This document shows positions 40,533 to 49,938 of a stretch of 64,000 bases of DNA, one piece after another; within the stretch, counting starts at the first letter, position 1, and every line of letters starts with the position of its first letter. The DNA lies in IMG/VR virus record IMGVR_UViG_3300037069_000769, positions 38,322-102,321 of that record; one strand, 5' to 3'. This DNA is from a virus. Under the pieces are notes generated by a model that ran no database searches, was not told where the DNA came from, and saw only the letters and a program-made list of their open reading frames with translations. A program made the position numbers and the translations under genes.

Positions 40533-41831
40533 ATGTCTGAAGAAGTCAAAACAGACCCTTTGGGCAAGCGTCTTGTCTATGCCCTGCTCAATGAGAAAAA
40601 TCCGTCTATCCTGACTCTGGCTGGGGTAACTGAAAATGACATTTTTGGCGATGGTCGAGAAGCTTACGCATGGTCGTTGAAATTCCTGAGTGAGACTGGG
40701 GACTGGCCAACCCCGAGAATCCTTGAGGAGAACTTGGGGATGGTGCTCCCCGAGTATGAGGAGAAGCTTGAATACATTGCTGATCTTGTACGAAAGCGGA
40801 GTCTCGGAAATGTTCTCCATCGAGAGTTACGAGCTTCTGCGGAACTGCTTGATCGACGGGAGCCGGATGCGGCTCTTAAGCATTTAACCTCAGTTGCTTT
40901 GAAGCATAGTGGAGGACGCCGGGGAGGTGCAGTTAGTTATCGGGCCTCGGGTCCTGACCGTATTGAAGCCTACAAAAGCATCAAAGAGCATGGTATTCCC
41001 GGAGTACCTACCCCGTGGGATACTTTGGATTTGATGATTCAGGGATGGTGTAATGGAACGCTTAACGTCGTAATGGCTATGCAGAACACCGGCAAAAGTT
41101 GGTTTATTTGCATTACCGCTGAACACTGTTTGAGATTGAAGAAGAAGGCTCTTGTCGTAACGATGGAGATGCCTGTATCTCGTATTCAGCGACGCATTGA
41201 CTCCATTCGCCACAAGATACCTTTCAAATTGTTGCGGGATACTTCGCTTGATTTGATCTCTGAAGATCGATGGATGGATATGCTGACGGAGGATGTTTCT
41301 GGGGACGGTGACATTATCCTTGCTGACAAGAAGTTGGTGAAGCGTGTCTCGGATGTGACTGCTTTGGTATTGGAACATAGGCCGGACATTGTGCTGATTG
41401 ATGGCGGTTATCGATTTGACGGCAAGCAGCCGGGGCAATGGGAGTCTACTGTCGAGATTGTAGGGGAGTTGCAAACATCTGCGGAGATGACGAACATTCC
41501 GTGGGTTGTTACCACTCAGATGGGTGACTCTAATGAGACTGGTAAGACAGGGAAGAAGGGTGTTCCCGGATCGTCGATGCGAGCATGGAATGTTCGCTAT
41601 GGTAAGGAATGGGTAATCAATCCGGACGTTGTGATTGGTATGTACCAAGACAACGATCTGCGGCTCATGAAGGAGATGGTGTTAGTTCTCCTTAAAATGC
41701 GTGATTCAGCCGGGGAGGGAATCTTTAATGACTTCCGCATCAAATGGGATCAGGGCATTATGGACTTCGCTGAAGTTCCGCGTGTTGCGGGTGAGGTTGT
41801 GGTTGACAGTACTATGGAGGTTAGTTACTGA
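40533..41831 (+). CDS. DnaB-like replicative helicase
   Basis: 432 aa. RecA-type motor: MQNTGKS at residues 183-189 (Walker A; Gln replaces the usual small residue), ALVVTMEM after it, IVLIDGG (Walker B) and VVTTQMGDS. An N-terminal helical part of about 130 residues precedes it. It unwinds DNA at the fork. Placed between loader and primase genes, as in many phages. Confidence 0.8.
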   Translation: MSEEVKTDPLGKRLVYALLNEKNPSILTLAGVTENDIFGDGREAYAWSLKFLSETGDWPTPRILEENLGMVLPEYEEKLEYIADLVRKRSLGNVLHRELRASAELLDRREPDAALKHLTSVALKHSGGRRGGAVSYRASGPDRIEAYKSIKEHGIPGVPTPWDTLDLMIQGWCNGTLNVVMAMQNTGKSWFICITAEHCLRLKKKALVVTMEMPVSRIQRRIDSIRHKIPFKLLRDTSLDLISEDRWMDMLTEDVSGDGDIILADKKLVKRVSDVTALVLEHRPDIVLIDGGYRFDGKQPGQWESTVEIVGELQTSAEMTNIPWVVTTQMGDSNETGKTGKKGVPGSSMRAWNVRYGKEWVINPDVVIGMYQDNDLRLMKEMVLVLLKMRDSAGEGIFNDFRIKWDQGIMDFAEVPRVAGEVVVDSTMEVSY

Positions 41832-41853
41832 TCGACCTTTTCGGGATTTGGAT

Positions 41854-42072
41854 TTGCAAACGTTTGCAATTGAAGAGAAAGAGTACTTAGTAATTAAGTA
41901 CCCTGTCTCAATGCCGTACCATAGTAGGCATCAGTTAGCCCTAATGATTCATAGGTTGATGCCGATAGACGCAGATACCCAGTTGGGCAGAGTTCTCTTA
42001 GTTCCGCAAGATTTCGACTTTACGAAGTGTCGCATAGATGACCTTGGACGAATTGAAGTTGATCCTTCGTAG
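41854..42072 (+). CDS. Small protein starting inside palindrome copy 17
   Basis: 72 aa. The frame lacks ATG or GTG at its start; the TTG at 41854 overlaps the palindrome and would give QTFAIEEKEYLVIKYPVSM. GGGAT lies eight to thirteen bases upstream. The body (QLALMIHRLMPIDADTQLGRVLLVPQDF) looks coding. Overlaps the primase start by 35 bases. Function unknown. Confidence 0.5.
   Translation: MQTFAIEEKEYLVIKYPVSMPYHSRHQLALMIHRLMPIDADTQLGRVLLVPQDFDFTKCRIDDLGRIEVDPS
41855..41868. repeat. Palindrome copy 17 (overlaps a start codon)
   Basis: Exact copy whose first base lies in the TTG start codon of the 41854 gene. Confidence 0.95.
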
Positions 42073-43039
42073 ATTGTCGATCCCATGCGACAACTTGAAA
42101 CCTTGGGGCAAAGAGAAGGATCAAGTTCAGATTCCCTGTCCTCTGGCTCCGTGGTTTCATTCGAGTAAGACTGACTCTCACCCATCCCTGTCGATTAAGT
42201 TTGAGAATAAGACAGGATGGACAGTATTTAAGTGTTGGGCTTGCAAGGAGCAAGGTAAGCTTTGGGAGTTGGTGCAATCTCTCGGAGCATTAAGGAAGGA
42301 TGATTCGCTGTTAGAGTTGGCTAATCAGCTACACGATAGTGATCGGCCTACTTTGACAGCCCTATTTGAGTCTATGTCTCAAGGAATTGAGAAATGGACA
42401 TTAGATAAACACGTCGCCGGGCCGATGGTGCTTAGCGAGGATGTTTTCAAGCATTTTCACCCCGCTTGGGAGCATTCAGTCAGTCGGGTGTATTTGAGTG
42501 GACGAGATGTTTCTCCTGAACTGTGTACGGAGTTTGGGCTTCTCTATGACACTCGCCAAGAGCGTGTTGTATTTCCTGTACGCGATAGGTCAGGAAACCT
42601 TGTTGGGGGTGTTGGTCGAGCAATCACCGGAAGAGAGCCTCGCTACTTTAACTATCTTAATTTTCCCAGTGGTGCTACTCTTGGGGGACATGATCGACTG
42701 GATAACGAGCGACCGTTTCTCATTGTGGTTGAAGGATTTTTTGATCTGCTGAGATGCTACCGCTGGGCACATGATGTCGAATCTGACATTGTGTGTACTT
42801 GGAAATCTGAGGTGGCCGAAGCTCAAGCTGATCTGATATTGCAGCTTGACAAAAGTATCCAGATTTGGTATGATGGAGATGAAGCTGGACGCGAAGGTTG
42901 GAACAAAGCGTCTAGGTCGTTGGGGCCTGTAGCCCTAGGTTTACGGCGAGCTACACTACCGGAAGATAAAGACCCCGGTGAGTTAGTCGAAGCCGAATTT
43001 CTTTCTGTGTTTCGCTCTACTATGGGAGCACTTCGATGA
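42038..43039 (+). CDS. DnaG-type primase
   Basis: 333 aa. N-terminal zinc-binding region (IPCPLAPWFHSSKTDSHPSLSIKF followed by FKCWACKEQGK) and a central TOPRIM domain with LIVVEGFFDLLR (catalytic Glu) and IWYDGDEAGREG (DxD). It makes the RNA primers for the phage fork. Overlaps the next start (ATGA). Confidence 0.82.
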   Translation: MTLDELKLILRRLSIPCDNLKPWGKEKDQVQIPCPLAPWFHSSKTDSHPSLSIKFENKTGWTVFKCWACKEQGKLWELVQSLGALRKDDSLLELANQLHDSDRPTLTALFESMSQGIEKWTLDKHVAGPMVLSEDVFKHFHPAWEHSVSRVYLSGRDVSPELCTEFGLLYDTRQERVVFPVRDRSGNLVGGVGRAITGREPRYFNYLNFPSGATLGGHDRLDNERPFLIVVEGFFDLLRCYRWAHDVESDIVCTWKSEVAEAQADLILQLDKSIQIWYDGDEAGREGWNKASRSLGPVALGLRRATLPEDKDPGELVEAEFLSVFRSTMGALR

Positions 43040-43713
43040 GTGATGAAAGTTTGCCTCCGTGGATGACTGGTGCCGGGCTTGATGATGATATGAAGGGCGA
43101 CCCCTCCGGGAGTAGCTCGGTGTATCGCTTCTGGATGCCGAAAGGCACCTCCCGCAATGTTGTCTTCCTGACTGACGGGAATAAGTCTCCGATCATTTGG
43201 GAGCATAACTACCAGTATCGGGGGAATTGGAGAAACTGGCTGACCTGTCTTTCCGGAATGGGGGTAAGATGCCCCATGTGTGACTTCCACGAGAAGGAAG
43301 GTAAATACGGTAGGTACAAGATTCAACTCTTCACTGTCATCGACTGTAACAAGTTCACTGACAAGAAGGGTGTCGTTCGTGAGAACGAGAAGCGTGTCGT
43401 CTGTGCCAAGAAGGATTCCTGCGAGGTCATTGCCCGACGTTGGAAAACGTTGATGGAGAATGGCAATACTCTGCGGTACGCGATGTTCAAAGTGCATCGC
43501 GGAAACAGTGATAAGTCAGCAGGTGTTGGTGACGATTACGAGTTCATCAAGATGGTCGATCCTGCAACCATTGCGGACCCGGCTCCTATGGACTACAAGG
43601 AGCTGTTTGCTCCCCAGCCCGAGAAGATGGCTCGTGTTGTTGAAATCTTGTCGTCTAAGGTAGCAGCGGGAGAAGATGCTCCCGAGGGAACTGATACCTC
43701 AGTCGCATACTAA
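43036..43713 (+). CDS. Single-stranded DNA-binding protein-like
   Basis: 225 aa. SVYRFWMPKGTSRNVVFLTDGNKSPIIWEHNYQ, a CPMC pair, YKIQLFTVIDCNKF and an acidic C-terminus resemble T4 gp32-like ssDNA-binding proteins of phages, with an OB fold and zinc pair. The place between primase and polymerase supports it. Confidence 0.65.
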   Translation: MSDESLPPWMTGAGLDDDMKGDPSGSSSVYRFWMPKGTSRNVVFLTDGNKSPIIWEHNYQYRGNWRNWLTCLSGMGVRCPMCDFHEKEGKYGRYKIQLFTVIDCNKFTDKKGVVRENEKRVVCAKKDSCEVIARRWKTLMENGNTLRYAMFKVHRGNSDKSAGVGDDYEFIKMVDPATIADPAPMDYKELFAPQPEKMARVVEILSSKVAAGEDAPEGTDTSVAY

Positions 43714-43737
43714 GTCGGTTTTCCAGTTGGGTGGGTT

Positions 43738-43751
43738 TGCAAACGTTTGCA
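43738..43751. repeat. Palindrome copy 18
   Basis: Exact copy 29 bases before the DNA polymerase ATG, flanked by TTTGAAAG. Confidence 0.95.
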
Positions 43752-43780
43752 AACCCATCCTTTTCCTTTGAAAGCATATC

Positions 43781-45769
43781 ATGAGTACCGTTGAAGAAAC
43801 GATGTCACCGGCTCAGGTGCGTGCTCGAAACTTTGTAGCGGCTGCTAAGACCTACAAGCGTTTCGCATTTGACATTGAGCATGATCCAAATGTGGAGCCA
43901 ACCGACGTTGGTTTCATCATTCACGGATGTAGTTTCTGCTGTGAAGATATGGTCTTCTATGAGACCGATCTAAGCATTGTGCAGCTCATCCTGCTTGACC
44001 TGTTTGACGATCCCGAACTTGAGGCTATTGCCTTTAACGGTAAGTACGACCTGAAGTGTCTCATCTCTTCGGGCATCATCACGCAGTATCAGTACCCCAA
44101 GAGTTTCGTTGACCCGATGATCGGGGTGAACCTCTTGGACGATAATCGAAAGAAAGGCGAGATGGGCCTTAAGTCGATTATCTATGATAAATACAAGCAC
44201 GTTATGGTTCACTTCGAGGAGGCTATCGTTGATGGGCTGACCTCGGTGAAGTTCCGTCTGTATGCTGAGGATGATGCTCGACAGGAGTATCGTCTTTGGT
44301 CTGACATTCGCCCGGAACTTGAGAAGTCCAACCTGCTAAAGGTGCTGACGAAGGTTTTGTGTCCGGCCAGCTTGGTCTTTGCGGATATGGAGCTTGCGGG
44401 ACTGCACTGGGACTTGAAGGGAGCCCGAGACTTACTTCGAGGGTATCAGGCTTTGCGTGACGAGTTTCACGCTATGGCTTTGAAGGAACTCGGGCCGATT
44501 AATTTGGCATCCGGGGATCAATTGGCCAAGAGATTGTTTGAGGAATTGGGATATTCTACTGAGGGTGTGCCTCTCACTAAGTCGGGTAAACGGTACAGCG
44601 TCGATGCTGATACGATGGAGATGCTTGCGAAGAAGTATCCTATCTGTCAGAAAATTGCCCGGTATCGTACTGCTGAGAAGATGATAAACACGTACGTTGA
44701 GCCGATCACCCGAAAGTGTCTGGCCGATGTGAATCGTCGAGTGCATCCTTCATTCTGGCAGATTTCGGCCACTGGCCGTACTCGGTGCGAAGACCCCAAC
44801 TTCCAGAACATCCCATCATTTCTTGCGAAGGAGTTTTCGCACCTCTCGATCAAGAAGAACTTCATTGCAGCTCCGGGGCATAAGTTCATCATCGCTGACC
44901 TTTCGCAGATTGAGTTGCGACTGGTAGCCCATATTACGCAAGACCCTCTGTTCCTTGCAGCGTACAAGAATTGGACTTGTACGGCATGTGGGCAGAAGGG
45001 TACTTCGGATAAGATTTTGCACTCATGTCCTAACTGTGGGCAGGCTGAAGTTGAAGCTATTTTGCAAACGTGCCCAAATCCGAAGTGTAAAACTCCTCAC
45101 GTCAACTTCGACAAGAAGACCAAGACCTGTGGTGTATGTCGCGGCGAGGTGACCAAGGAAGTCGCCACGATTAGAGGTTTTTGGCACGGGCTGGACTTGC
45201 ACCAAATCACGACCGATAAGGTGTCTGCTCTAGGCGGGGAACGCCAGAACGGTAAGGTCGCTAACTTTGCTCTGGTGTATTGTGCTACGGCAACCCGCAT
45301 GCACTACGAATACCCTGATATGAGCAAATCTCAGTGGCAGAGTATTATCGATCAGTACATGGAGACGTACAAGGGCGTTGCTAGATGGCATGAGCGAATG
45401 GAGCGAGGTTTGCATGAGAGCGGCGTGGGCATCGACATCTTTGGACGTCGCCGCAGAATTCCCCGCTTTACGATTCAGCAGAACAAGAAGCACGCTCTGA
45501 ACCAGTTCGTCAACTTCGGGCCTCAAGCTGGGGCCTGTGAGATGATGCAGTTGTCTATGAGCCGAATCCGTGAGGAGTGCATCGGACTTGGGACTTGGAT
45601 CAATGAGATTGTTCAAGTCAACATGGTGCATGACGAAGGTGTATGGGAAGTCAAGGAAGACAAGGTTGAGCAGCATGCGGCCATCATTCAGAAGCACCTC
45701 GAAAACTCTGTGCAGCTTCGCGTGCCAGTTCGCACCAGCTTAATCGTCAGTGACTGCTGGTCTAAGTAA
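43781..45769 (+). CDS. DNA polymerase I family with Cys-rich insertion
   Basis: 662 aa. 3'-5' exonuclease domain: FDIEHD (Asp31, Glu33), AFNGKYDLK and YAEDDARQEYRLW. Polymerase motifs: TGRTRCEDPNFQNIP, motif A ADLSQIELRLVAH, motif B K-x3-F-x3-Y (KVANFALVYC, with Cys where most families have Gly), and motif C VHDEGVW. Between A and B, residues about 397-466 contain CTAC, CPNC, CPNPKC and CGVC, as in a double zinc ribbon. It is the replicative polymerase of the phage. Confidence 0.88.
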   Translation: MSTVEETMSPAQVRARNFVAAAKTYKRFAFDIEHDPNVEPTDVGFIIHGCSFCCEDMVFYETDLSIVQLILLDLFDDPELEAIAFNGKYDLKCLISSGIITQYQYPKSFVDPMIGVNLLDDNRKKGEMGLKSIIYDKYKHVMVHFEEAIVDGLTSVKFRLYAEDDARQEYRLWSDIRPELEKSNLLKVLTKVLCPASLVFADMELAGLHWDLKGARDLLRGYQALRDEFHAMALKELGPINLASGDQLAKRLFEELGYSTEGVPLTKSGKRYSVDADTMEMLAKKYPICQKIARYRTAEKMINTYVEPITRKCLADVNRRVHPSFWQISATGRTRCEDPNFQNIPSFLAKEFSHLSIKKNFIAAPGHKFIIADLSQIELRLVAHITQDPLFLAAYKNWTCTACGQKGTSDKILHSCPNCGQAEVEAILQTCPNPKCKTPHVNFDKKTKTCGVCRGEVTKEVATIRGFWHGLDLHQITTDKVSALGGERQNGKVANFALVYCATATRMHYEYPDMSKSQWQSIIDQYMETYKGVARWHERMERGLHESGVGIDIFGRRRRIPRFTIQQNKKHALNQFVNFGPQAGACEMMQLSMSRIREECIGLGTWINEIVQVNMVHDEGVWEVKEDKVEQHAAIIQKHLENSVQLRVPVRTSLIVSDCWSK

Positions 45770-45778
45770 GTTTCCTTG

Positions 45779-45792
45779 TGCAAACGTTTGCA
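45779..45792. repeat. Palindrome copy 19
   Basis: Exact copy two bases before the ATG at 45795. Confidence 0.95.
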
Positions 45793-45794
45793 AA

Positions 45795-47156
45795 ATGCGA
45801 CCCTGTATTCTCAATCGACTGTTGTGGGTTCCCAAGGAAGCCGTAGATGTGAGTAGGGTAAAGTCTCAGTTGACTTTGCATACTACCCCGTTTATTGGCA
45901 AGCCTGAAGAAATCCCGTTGTACGTTGATGGAAACGACTACCTCGGCGTGCCTCGAAACTGGGGATACGAGAATCGATGGGTGCATGCTAAGACTACCAT
46001 CGAAGATCGGATGGTGCAACCTTTCTATGGATGGCCCGACATTCAGTTTCCCGGAGATGGGACGTACTGGGCAGGTCAAAAGGAATCCATTGAGGGTATG
46101 TATTCCTTCCTGCGACCTAATTGTGGGGGCCTGCTTGAGGCGGGATGCGGTGCCGGGAAAACCCTTATGGGCATGGATATTGCTTCCCGGTTTCACACCC
46201 CAACTCTGATCCTAGTTCACAAGACTGATCTTGCTGACCAGTGGCATGAGACTGCCAAAACTTTCTTTCCGACCGTATTGGCGGGGCATGTTCAGGGTGA
46301 CGTGTGGAACTGGCGAGGTAAGCATTACGTTGTCGCAACTGCTCAAACGATTGTATCAAGAAAGGATGCTCTTGATCCCGAGTTTATCGCCAATTTCGGT
46401 TGTGTGATCTTCGACGAAGGGCATCGTTATCCTGCTAGAACGTTTGAGCAGATTTTGGGAATGTTTCCCGCTAGACGGCGGTTGGCCGTATCAGCAACTT
46501 GGCGTAGAAACGACGGGCTCGAAGCCGTATGGCATTGGCACGTCGGGCATGTCGGGTGGAGAACTAAGAGTGTACGCCTGACTGGTGAGTATGTTCAAGT
46601 TGAGTGGCGTACGTCCATCAAAGAGCGAGATATTCTCCAGTACGGTAAGTTGAATATCTCGAAAGCGTTGGAGCAGATTACGGCCAGTTCGCTGTATAAC
46701 GAGTGGTTGACCAAAAGCTTGATGGCGGGAGCAGGTGTTGACCGCAAAGTACTGCTTGTTAGCGATCGTATTGAGCATCTTGTTGATATTCGACGACGTT
46801 TGATGCTCGCCGGATGTGATCGCACTGTAGGGATGTACGTTGGGCAATGGCCTGATGCTGCGGGTAAGCGGAAGGTCGTTAAGAAGGATGAGCTTGAGCA
46901 GGCCAAGTCCTGTGACATTATCCTCGCAACCTACAAGAAGATGAATGAGGGGACTGACATTCCTGCCCTCGATACCCTGATTTTGGGAACTCCGAAGTCG
47001 GATGTTGAGCAGGTGGTCGGAAGAATCCAACGACATAAGGAAGATAAGCGTAAGTTGCTTATCATTGACCCTGTGTTTCAAACACCATCCCTGATTCGCA
47101 TGGGCGAGAAGAGGGAAAAGGTGTATAAAAATTTAGGATTTGTGAGGCAATCATGA
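45795..47156 (+). CDS. SF2 DNA helicase (UvsW-like)
   Basis: 453 aa. Walker A GCGAGKT with Lys122, DEGH box (Asp207-His210), AVSATWRR (motif III) and a C-terminal helicase domain with QVVGRIQRHKE (motif VI). Such helicases remodel replication and recombination intermediates. ATG 45795 comes two bases after the palindrome and has no Shine-Dalgarno; an upstream GTG at 45750 overlaps the polymerase. Overlaps the next start by four bases. Confidence 0.8.
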   Translation: MRPCILNRLLWVPKEAVDVSRVKSQLTLHTTPFIGKPEEIPLYVDGNDYLGVPRNWGYENRWVHAKTTIEDRMVQPFYGWPDIQFPGDGTYWAGQKESIEGMYSFLRPNCGGLLEAGCGAGKTLMGMDIASRFHTPTLILVHKTDLADQWHETAKTFFPTVLAGHVQGDVWNWRGKHYVVATAQTIVSRKDALDPEFIANFGCVIFDEGHRYPARTFEQILGMFPARRRLAVSATWRRNDGLEAVWHWHVGHVGWRTKSVRLTGEYVQVEWRTSIKERDILQYGKLNISKALEQITASSLYNEWLTKSLMAGAGVDRKVLLVSDRIEHLVDIRRRLMLAGCDRTVGMYVGQWPDAAGKRKVVKKDELEQAKSCDIILATYKKMNEGTDIPALDTLILGTPKSDVEQVVGRIQRHKEDKRKLLIIDPVFQTPSLIRMGEKREKVYKNLGFVRQS

Positions 47157-47503
47157 TTGAGGATGATGTTGGTAGTGATGGTATTGCGGCCCCCAGCAGT
47201 GGCTCACTGATGGTGAATCGCATGTACTACGCGAGTAAGGTGCTCACGAAAGAGGAGGCTACCGAGGAAACCATCGAGGTCCGCAAACCCGCTGTGGGCA
47301 TCCCTCTGGCTCAAGTGTCGGTTGGCGGCAGCATGACTGTTAACATGGGCAACTTTGAGAGTGTTAAGTTGTACGTGGGCGTGACCCTTCCTTGCTATGT
47401 TGAGGAAGTGGACTCATGTTACAGCGTTGCTAAGTTGTTTGTCGATAAACATTTGAACCTTGAGATTGCGGCCCTCCGCGATCATCGTGATTCTAAGAAG
47501 TAG
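47153..47503 (+). CDS. Conserved small protein next to RecA
   Basis: 116 aa. The centre reads VSVGGSMTVNMGNFESVKLYVGVTLPCYVEEV, a beta-rich pattern I know from many phage and Bacteroidetes proteins close to recombination genes. Role unknown. Ends ten bases before the RecA start. Confidence 0.6.
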   Translation: MIEDDVGSDGIAAPSSGSLMVNRMYYASKVLTKEEATEETIEVRKPAVGIPLAQVSVGGSMTVNMGNFESVKLYVGVTLPCYVEEVDSCYSVAKLFVDKHLNLEIAALRDHRDSKK

Positions 47504-47512
47504 GGGAACTCT

Positions 47513-48637
47513 GTGGCCAAGAAGAAAGAGAAGGATGAGAAGCTCGGATCAGGCTTGTCCCCCACGGTTGATGCGTGGCGGGATAAGGTGAATAAGGTGT
47601 ATGAGTCCGAGGTCATCGCTGACGGTGGAAAATTTGCAGCGTTAAAGATGCTGAGATTCTCTTCCGGGATTCTTACCCTCGATCTTGCATTGGGTGGGGG
47701 ATGGCCATTCGGTCGTGTGGTTACTGTAGCTGGTGACTTCTCTACCGGTAAGACCGTAACTGCTATGAAGGCAGCTTGCGAGATTATGAACTACGATCAT
47801 GTGTACCATGTGCATAAGGATCGGTTGGCCAAAGTTGCACCTACTGCTACGTTTCAACCCTGTCGAGCCCTCTTTATGGACGTTGAGGGCACGTTTGATT
47901 TGGAGTGGGCCGAAGCGAACGGATTTGATCCCAAGTATCACGAGGTAAGTAGGCCAGCCTACGCAGAGCAGTGCATCGACGTTGTTGATGACGCTATTAG
48001 GTCAGGGCTGTTCGATCTGGTGATTGTAGACTCTCTTGCTGCCTTGACTCCGACTGCTGAGATTGAGTCCAGCACGGAAGAGTGGCAAATGGGTTTGCAG
48101 GCCCGCCTGATTAACAAGGCTATGCGGAAATGGAATTCCGCTGTAGTTACCCGCTCGCAACAGTGTCCGACGGGAGTGCCTACTGTGTTCTGCTTGAACC
48201 AGTTCCGCCTGAAGATCGGTGTTTACATGGGTGATCCTCGTGTGATGCCGGGCGGGGAAGGGCAGAAGTTTTGTAATTCCATTATCATCTACACCAAGTC
48301 CGCTGACTACGATGATAGCAAGGACGAGGAGTTGGATGAGGTTGAGTTGCGGGGCCTCGTATTCAAGAATAAGACTGCGATCCCGAAACAAAATTATACT
48401 TTCACCTTGACTTTGAAAGACAAGGATGGTATAAAAAAGGGTACGGTAAAAAATGTCAATGATTTGTTCGACTTTGGAGTGGCGTACGGGCTCATCGTTA
48501 AGACGCCTTCTGTGAAGTTTAACGGGGTTGAGTATCCGACACAAAAGGCATTGAAAGATTACCTGAATGTTTCGGATGCAAGTCGAAGGTTGTTGTGGAA
48601 GTCGATTGTGCATCAAGCTACTGGTCAGCTTGTGTGA
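47513..48637 (+). CDS. RecA/UvsX-like recombinase
   Basis: 374 aa from GTG 47513 with GGGGAA upstream. Walker A GDFSTGKT (residues 74-81; Lys80), Walker B LVIVDSLAAL, and a shortened L1/L2-type segment near QMGLQARLINKAMRK, plus a PGGEGQKFCNSIII stretch typical of RecA motor cores (PGGxAxxF). It pairs homologous DNA strands for recombination and repair. Neighbours are a helicase, nuclease and resolvase. Confidence 0.85.
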   Translation: MAKKKEKDEKLGSGLSPTVDAWRDKVNKVYESEVIADGGKFAALKMLRFSSGILTLDLALGGGWPFGRVVTVAGDFSTGKTVTAMKAACEIMNYDHVYHVHKDRLAKVAPTATFQPCRALFMDVEGTFDLEWAEANGFDPKYHEVSRPAYAEQCIDVVDDAIRSGLFDLVIVDSLAALTPTAEIESSTEEWQMGLQARLINKAMRKWNSAVVTRSQQCPTGVPTVFCLNQFRLKIGVYMGDPRVMPGGEGQKFCNSIIIYTKSADYDDSKDEELDEVELRGLVFKNKTAIPKQNYTFTLTLKDKDGIKKGTVKNVNDLFDFGVAYGLIVKTPSVKFNGVEYPTQKALKDYLNVSDASRRLLWKSIVHQATGQLV

Positions 48638-48639
48638 TT

Positions 48640-48653
48640 TGCAAACGTTTGCA
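48640..48653. repeat. Palindrome copy 20
   Basis: Exact copy two bases after the RecA stop and ten bases before the ATG at 48664; the gap holds AGGTGAG. Confidence 0.95.
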
Positions 48654-48663
48654 AAGGTGAGCG

Positions 48664-48909
48664 ATGGGCCGTCAGACTGCTGAGATAGCCACCCGACATA
48701 GGTTGATGGTGAAGTTGGCCATCAAGGCCCTCTGGCGGTTGAATGCTCCGTTAACGTCTCGGCAAATTGCCACTCACACCGGCTTGACAATCTGGTGTGT
48801 GAACCAGATACTGCGTCGGAATCTGGACATATTCAGGCGGGTCGATGTGCCCACTAAGGGCGGTCGAATCCATAGTAGGGGTGTTCAGGTGTATTGGGAG
48901 CTGTACTGA
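48664..48909 (+). CDS. Small winged helix-turn-helix protein
   Basis: 81 aa. LAIKALWRLNAPLTSRQIATHTGLTIWCVNQILRRNLDIFRRV is a winged HTH with recognition helix near residues 44-56. Likely a transcription regulator. Its operator is unknown. The stop overlaps the next ATG (TGATG). Confidence 0.6.
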   Translation: MGRQTAEIATRHRLMVKLAIKALWRLNAPLTSRQIATHTGLTIWCVNQILRRNLDIFRRVDVPTKGGRIHSRGVQVYWELY

Positions 48910-49361
48910 TGTCTCTTGATCGTGCGGGACGAAAGCAGCCGGGAGCCCCAAAGTTGGGGTCAAAGAAGTCTGGAAAGGCTGCTGTAAACGAGCATGAGTA
49001 TGAGTTAGCTGAGAAACTGGGAGGTCGGCGACAGCCTGCCTCGGGAGCCTTAGCTGCTCATAAGGGAGACATTAAGACCCGAGATTTCCTGTTTGATTCG
49101 AAGGAGACGGAAGCAACTGCAATCAGTGTGTTCGGCACTGATCTTACGAAGATTACTCGTGAGGCTCGGGGTGAGGGTAAACATCCGGGCCTTGTTTTGA
49201 CTATTCGAGGGGTGCCGTCAACCACTGACAGTGAGTGGGCGTGCATCCCCTTGGATGTATTTGCAAGTATTCTTGCAGAATTGGAGAATCAACGTGAAGC
49301 CCTCAGAAAAAATCCGTCAGATGGTACAGCAGGCTCGGGACTCGGGGGAAGTAGTTCCTGA
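48909..49361 (+). CDS. Hypothetical protein
   Basis: 150 aa from ATG 48909. The middle (KHPGLVLTIRGVPSTTDSEWACIPLDVFASILAELENQ) is a possible small alpha/beta unit; the start is basic and Gly-rich. No family recognised. Overlaps the next gene by 68 bases. Confidence 0.55.
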   Translation: MSLDRAGRKQPGAPKLGSKKSGKAAVNEHEYELAEKLGGRRQPASGALAAHKGDIKTRDFLFDSKETEATAISVFGTDLTKITREARGEGKHPGLVLTIRGVPSTTDSEWACIPLDVFASILAELENQREALRKNPSDGTAGSGLGGSSS

Positions 49362-49938
49362 CGATCACCCTAGCAAGCATCCTCTTACTGCGAAGGTGTA
49401 TGAGTATATTTGTAATGGGCATTTGCCTGCTACGAATGCTCCAAGACTTCGCGGAGCAACTGATGAGGAGATTGCTGCTGCTTTTCCGGACGTGGCCCAT
49501 AATAATGTGCGATGGGCTCGTTGGAGTATGACCAAGAACGGATACATCCTTGATTCGGGAATCCGTAGGGCCAAGTTGAAGAATCGCGGGCAGGCAAAAG
49601 TTTGGGTAAAGGCTGATGTGCCTGAGAAGAAGCGAGGCCGAGGTGTAATCAAGCCTCAGTCGATCTTCAATGAGATGTTGGGCATCATCCTGATGTATCC
49701 GCAAAGTGAGTGGCCTCTTCTGCTGGAGCAGTTAGCCTCTGACTTCAAATTGAACTTTGATATGGATGATTTCAGGAAGAGGCTACAAAGTGTTGGAGGC
49801 ATTCAAACTAGCGGAGACTTTGAAGTCCGCTCCGTCAGTTCCGGAGGCGGAGGTGAGATCATCCTCATCGACCCCCGTAACTCTGAAGGATCGCGAAGCT
49901 CCCAAGATGCTGGAGATCAAGAACCCAGCTCTGCTTAA
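49294..49938 (+). CDS. Hypothetical HTH-like protein
   Basis: 214 aa from GTG 49294 with GGAG upstream. KHPLTAKVYEYICNGHL...ATDEEIAAAFPDVAHNNVRWARWSMTKNGYI is a helix-turn-helix-like region; the C-terminus is Ser/Gly-rich and acidic. Overlaps both neighbours. Possibly a DNA-binding protein. Confidence 0.5.
   Translation: MKPSEKIRQMVQQARDSGEVVPDDHPSKHPLTAKVYEYICNGHLPATNAPRLRGATDEEIAAAFPDVAHNNVRWARWSMTKNGYILDSGIRRAKLKNRGQAKVWVKADVPEKKRGRGVIKPQSIFNEMLGIILMYPQSEWPLLLEQLASDFKLNFDMDDFRKRLQSVGGIQTSGDFEVRSVSSGGGGEIILIDPRNSEGSRSSQDAGDQEPSSA

Noticed and set aside
41470-41483. TGCAAACATCTGCG in the helicase gene as a palindrome copy
   Set aside because: Several mismatches and lost symmetry; within random expectation for a relaxed search.
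45058-45075. TTTGCAAACGTGCCC in the polymerase gene as another palindrome copy
   Set aside because: Only the left half matches; the right half has four or more mismatches.
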